From NCBI GenBank assembly GCA_009760855.2, contig WPIO01000161.1, positions 479,001 to 490,000 of the forward strand: 11,000 bases of DNA, written 5' to 3'. The notes under the pieces were generated by a model, which saw nothing but the letters and a program-made list of their open reading frames with translations, was not told where the DNA came from and did no database searches. Both the position numbers and the translations under genes were made by a program. This document shows positions 9,299 to 11,000 of this stretch, one piece after another (positions within the stretch are counted from its first letter, which is position 1; every line of letters starts with the position of its first letter). The stretch is from Cristatella mucedo. Lineage: Eukaryota > Bryozoa > Phylactolaemata > Cristatellidae.

Positions 9299-9311
9299 AG
9301 TAATAGCTTAC

Positions 9312-9414
9312 CGAAGCCCACGTGCGCTTCCTGAAGCATCCCGACGTCGTTGGCGCCGTCCCCTATGGCAGCCGTCACGGGTCGGTCGGGCCCACCATTG
9401 ATGAGCTTCACGAC
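9312..9414 (-). CDS. P4-type ATPase, hinge-motif exon (GDGANDVGMLQEAHVG)
   Basis: The acceptor is a pyrimidine-rich tract ending TTGTTAG; the exon starts in phase 0 with VVKLINGGPDRPV, which continues directly from SPLQKAE. The core AAIGDGANDVGMLQEAHVG is the most diagnostic P-type ATPase sequence in the window. GDGxND is the magnesium-binding hinge of the P domain, and the EAHVG ending separates P4 flippases from cation pumps. The exon has 34 codons plus one base and ends GTGGGCTTCG|GTAAGC, phase 1. A SINE-A copy begins only seven bases past the donor hexamer. This exon is very secure as a P4 ATPase; the ATP8/ATP10/ATP11 class cannot be settled from it alone. Confidence 0.96.
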
Positions 9415-10114
9415 CTAACAAAAGTAAACAAATAACAGGGCTTTGAGATGCCCTTGCAGTGCTGCGCACGAATTGATGACCTGGCGCCAGAGGAGGCAGA
9501 CGATGACGTGCCGCATATTTCCTTCATCTGAAGCAGTGGTTCATAACATTTTTACAACCGAAGTGGCGCTACTGCGAAGTGGATCAGCATTCATGTAACG
9601 AATGTAAACAACGGGCTGGCTGCACTGAGACACCAGTAGTTTCATCCAATTTATTTCAAGCTGAACAAAAATGGCTTAACCGACAACTTTATTACTTGCA
9701 TTAAAATATTAAAAGAAATGGAAAAAATAATAGGGTGGGTGACGTCATTTAAGTGACTGCTACTATCTTCTTGCTCTGCTCTAAGCTGCTCGACCATCCA
9801 CTATTTTCCTTCAACATAAAACAATGCACTCTCTGTCTCTCTCCCCTTACAATTTCAGTAAAAGCAATCAACACATTCCGGCTTCCATTACCGGCTAGAT
9901 TCTGAACGGCAGCCGAGCTATTAGCCCAGGCACGCAAGTAATAGGACGATATAAACCACGCTGAGCTCTTTATAGGGCGATGTACACGAATCCTATTACT
10001 ATTATTCAACAACGCTCACAGGGCGATTAGTACTTCTATGAACCGATTGGTGGAGAAGCATCACAGGTGTGGTCACGAGATACTGCCGCAGGCCTACTCG
10101 AGTGCACCATTTAC
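9415..10114 (-). other. Intron between the LDG and GDGAND exons
   Basis: This is a 700-base, phase 0 intron flanked by GAG|GTAAAT and TTGTTAG. It is fairly AT-rich in its middle (9640-9740). I recognise no repeat family, RNA gene or coding exon in it; an 87-codon minus-strand frame at 9749-10012 shows no family resemblance. Confidence 0.85.
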
Positions 10115-10280
10115 CTCTGCCTTCTGAAGTGGCGACATTCGGCAGCACAGAACCGATGCACTGTTGCTGCACAGCCTCGCCAAAGCCGAGCTACCCTCGC
10201 TGCTGGCTAGTGCTTCGGCAATGGAGTCACCGTCCAGGACGATACCAAATGCACATCCGGTCAAACTACCGATGGTGACC
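10115..10280 (-). CDS. P4-type ATPase, P-domain exon with LDG and CCRMSPLQKAE motifs
   Basis: The acceptor is TTTTGACAG|GG. The first base completes the AGG codon left open by the preceding exon (phase 2), then 55 codons follow and the exon ends in phase 0 at GAG|GTAAAT. The peptide contains FGIVLDGDSIAEAL, equivalent to the (V/I)(I/L)DG segment of P4 ATPases, and ends VLCCRMSPLQKAE, equivalent to the family signature CCR(V/M)(S/T)PLQKA. Both belong to the P domain between TGDK and the GDGAND hinge. There are no stops and no frameshift. The distance from TGDK to LDG is similar to other family members, so no exon appears to be missing between this exon and the last. The intron upstream (10281-10859) holds a GA microsatellite. 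Confidence 0.92.
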
Positions 10281-10712
10281 CTGTCAAAACGACCACAGGG
10301 CTCAATCAGAATGCATCGCTGTTAATAGCAGTGATGTCGCACTGCAATGCCACAAAGCTTGCTCAACTAACTATCGCAGCTAGCAGCAATGCGCATAAGA
10401 GAAGTCTGTGAGATGGCTGGTGTAGTAAGCTTAAAAGGCACTTGGGTGGATGTGGCACTGGCCACACTCCAGCGAAAGAAAAAGAAGCATCGCCGCCGAT
10501 TTGGCTAAAAAAAAGTTTTTACAGCACCCGAGGAGACTTAATTGGGACGGGCGGCAGTGTAGCTAGGCTATCAGGGAGCCTGACCACTGGCACTGACACG
10601 GCCTCGTGGGTCAGAGGAAGAACTTTGACTCGCACCTGCTTATCAATACGGAGCAGCAGCAGTAGTTTTGTCAGCAAAGGAGATTGATACGCGACTGAAT
10701 TGACTTCAGTAG

Positions 10713-10778
<66 letters not shown>

Positions 10779-10859
10779 ACTCATTAGTGACCCGCCTAGC
10801 CATGTCCCACATGCATCTTATGTATGGCAGACAGAACAGCAGTCTCTGTAAGGCATTAC
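10281..10859 (-). other. Intron between the TGDK and LDG exons
   Basis: This is a 579-base intron with GT (10859-10858) and AG ends, phase 2. It holds a GA tract ending in eight G residues at 10714-10778. I see no coding segment in the remaining unique-looking sequence: the longest minus-strand open frame here is largely the Ser-Leu translation of the GA tract. Confidence 0.85.
10714..10778. repeat. (GA)n microsatellite ending in a G-run
   Basis: A pure GA tract of about 57 bases runs into eight G residues (10771-10778). Unlike the tract at 2713 it has no LINE sequence around it. It lies in the intron after the TGDK exon. Confidence 0.95.
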
Positions 10860-11000
10860 CTTCGATGAGCTTCGTTTAGAGTGGCTAGCGCTTGCTGTAA
10901 GGTCTGCTGCTTGACCACGCGCACCAGCTGCATGCCTGGCGAGAACAGTCCGGCCATGTAGCCCACGTTGACGGCTGTCTCCTCCTTGTCACCGGTAAGA
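10860..11000 (-). CDS. P4-type ATPase (lipid flippase), P-domain exon with TGDK motif, partial at window edge
   Basis: This is the most upstream exon of the flippase gene seen here; it continues past position 11000. Base 11000 finishes a codon, then 46 codons are open and two bases (AG) carry into the next exon. The translation begins LTGDKEETAVNVGY, matching the TGDK(Q/M)ETA motif in the phosphorylation domain of P4 ATPases, where it contributes to ATP and phosphate handling. The following residues (GMQLVRVVKQQTLQQAL) fall in the variable stretch after TGDK. The donor is AAG|GTAATG, with the intron starting at 10859. P4 ATPases move phospholipids such as phosphatidylserine to the cytosolic leaflet, usually with a CDC50 partner; that is family knowledge. 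The DKTGT aspartate exon must lie beyond the window. Confidence 0.87.

Larger units (their letters stand above)
7900..9311 (-). other. Intron between the GDGAND and TM5 exons, rich in retroelements
   Basis: This is a 1412-base, phase 1 intron. Reading in the gene's direction it holds, in order, a SINE-A copy close to the donor (9298-9120), a CA-rich microsatellite (8670-8584), and an antisense LINE 3' end (8555-8350). The remaining parts (8671-9119 and 7900-8349) show no coding or RNA gene that I can support. Confidence 0.85.

Noticed and set aside
10519-10812. 97-codon minus-strand frame in the first intron
   Set aside because: Half of it is the Ser-Leu translation of the GA tract and the rest has no family character. 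The flanking flippase exons join in phase without it.

Overview
The window reads as nuclear DNA of an invertebrate animal. The evidence is a spliced gene with GT-AG introns, tRNA-derived SINEs, a CR1/L2-like non-LTR retrotransposon with a short ATT tail, and long dinucleotide microsatellites. A mollusc or other lophotrochozoan would fit, but that is a guess from general character. There are no bacterial-style operons, CRISPR arrays or plasmid features.

The one host gene I can support lies on the minus strand in the right part of the window. Five exons (11000-10860, 10280-10115, 9414-9312, 7899-7754, 7000-6941) join in consistent phase into about 205 residues of a P4-type ATPase (phospholipid flippase). 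They run from the TGDK motif of the P domain, through the hinge motif GDGANDV, into the TM5/TM6 region with its conserved lysine. All five lack stops and have canonical splice sites, so the gene looks intact. Its 5' part lies beyond position 11000. The exons for the remaining transmembrane segments were not found below 6941. Some residues resemble the ATP11 class, but the subclass is not secure.

The rest is repeat-rich. At 1505-2913 (+) there is a decayed LINE with a recognisable reverse transcriptase (FYADD), four in-frame stops and a frameshift. A second, 5'-truncated copy of its 3' end lies at 8350-8555 (+). Two SINE families occur. SINE-A has three copies: about 150-325 (+), 3311-3509 (-) and 9120-9298 (-). 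SINE-B has two: 3033-3150 (-) and 7441-7598 (-). The 3' tail of SINE-B is homologous to the terminal stem-loop of the LINE, which suggests that SINE-B is mobilised by that LINE family. Several microsatellites and G-runs have grown inside these elements. One SINE-A copy sits only about seven bases beyond the 5' splice-site consensus of an ATPase exon.

Other structures are an AT-rich island bounded by 18-bp direct repeats (827-990), a 34-bp tandem duplication (4233-4300), a 14-bp perfect inverted repeat (5942-5980) and a 101-bp CA tract (7241-7341). I see no clearly new molecular system. The most interesting signal is the shared LINE/SINE 3' end and what has happened to it in each copy.
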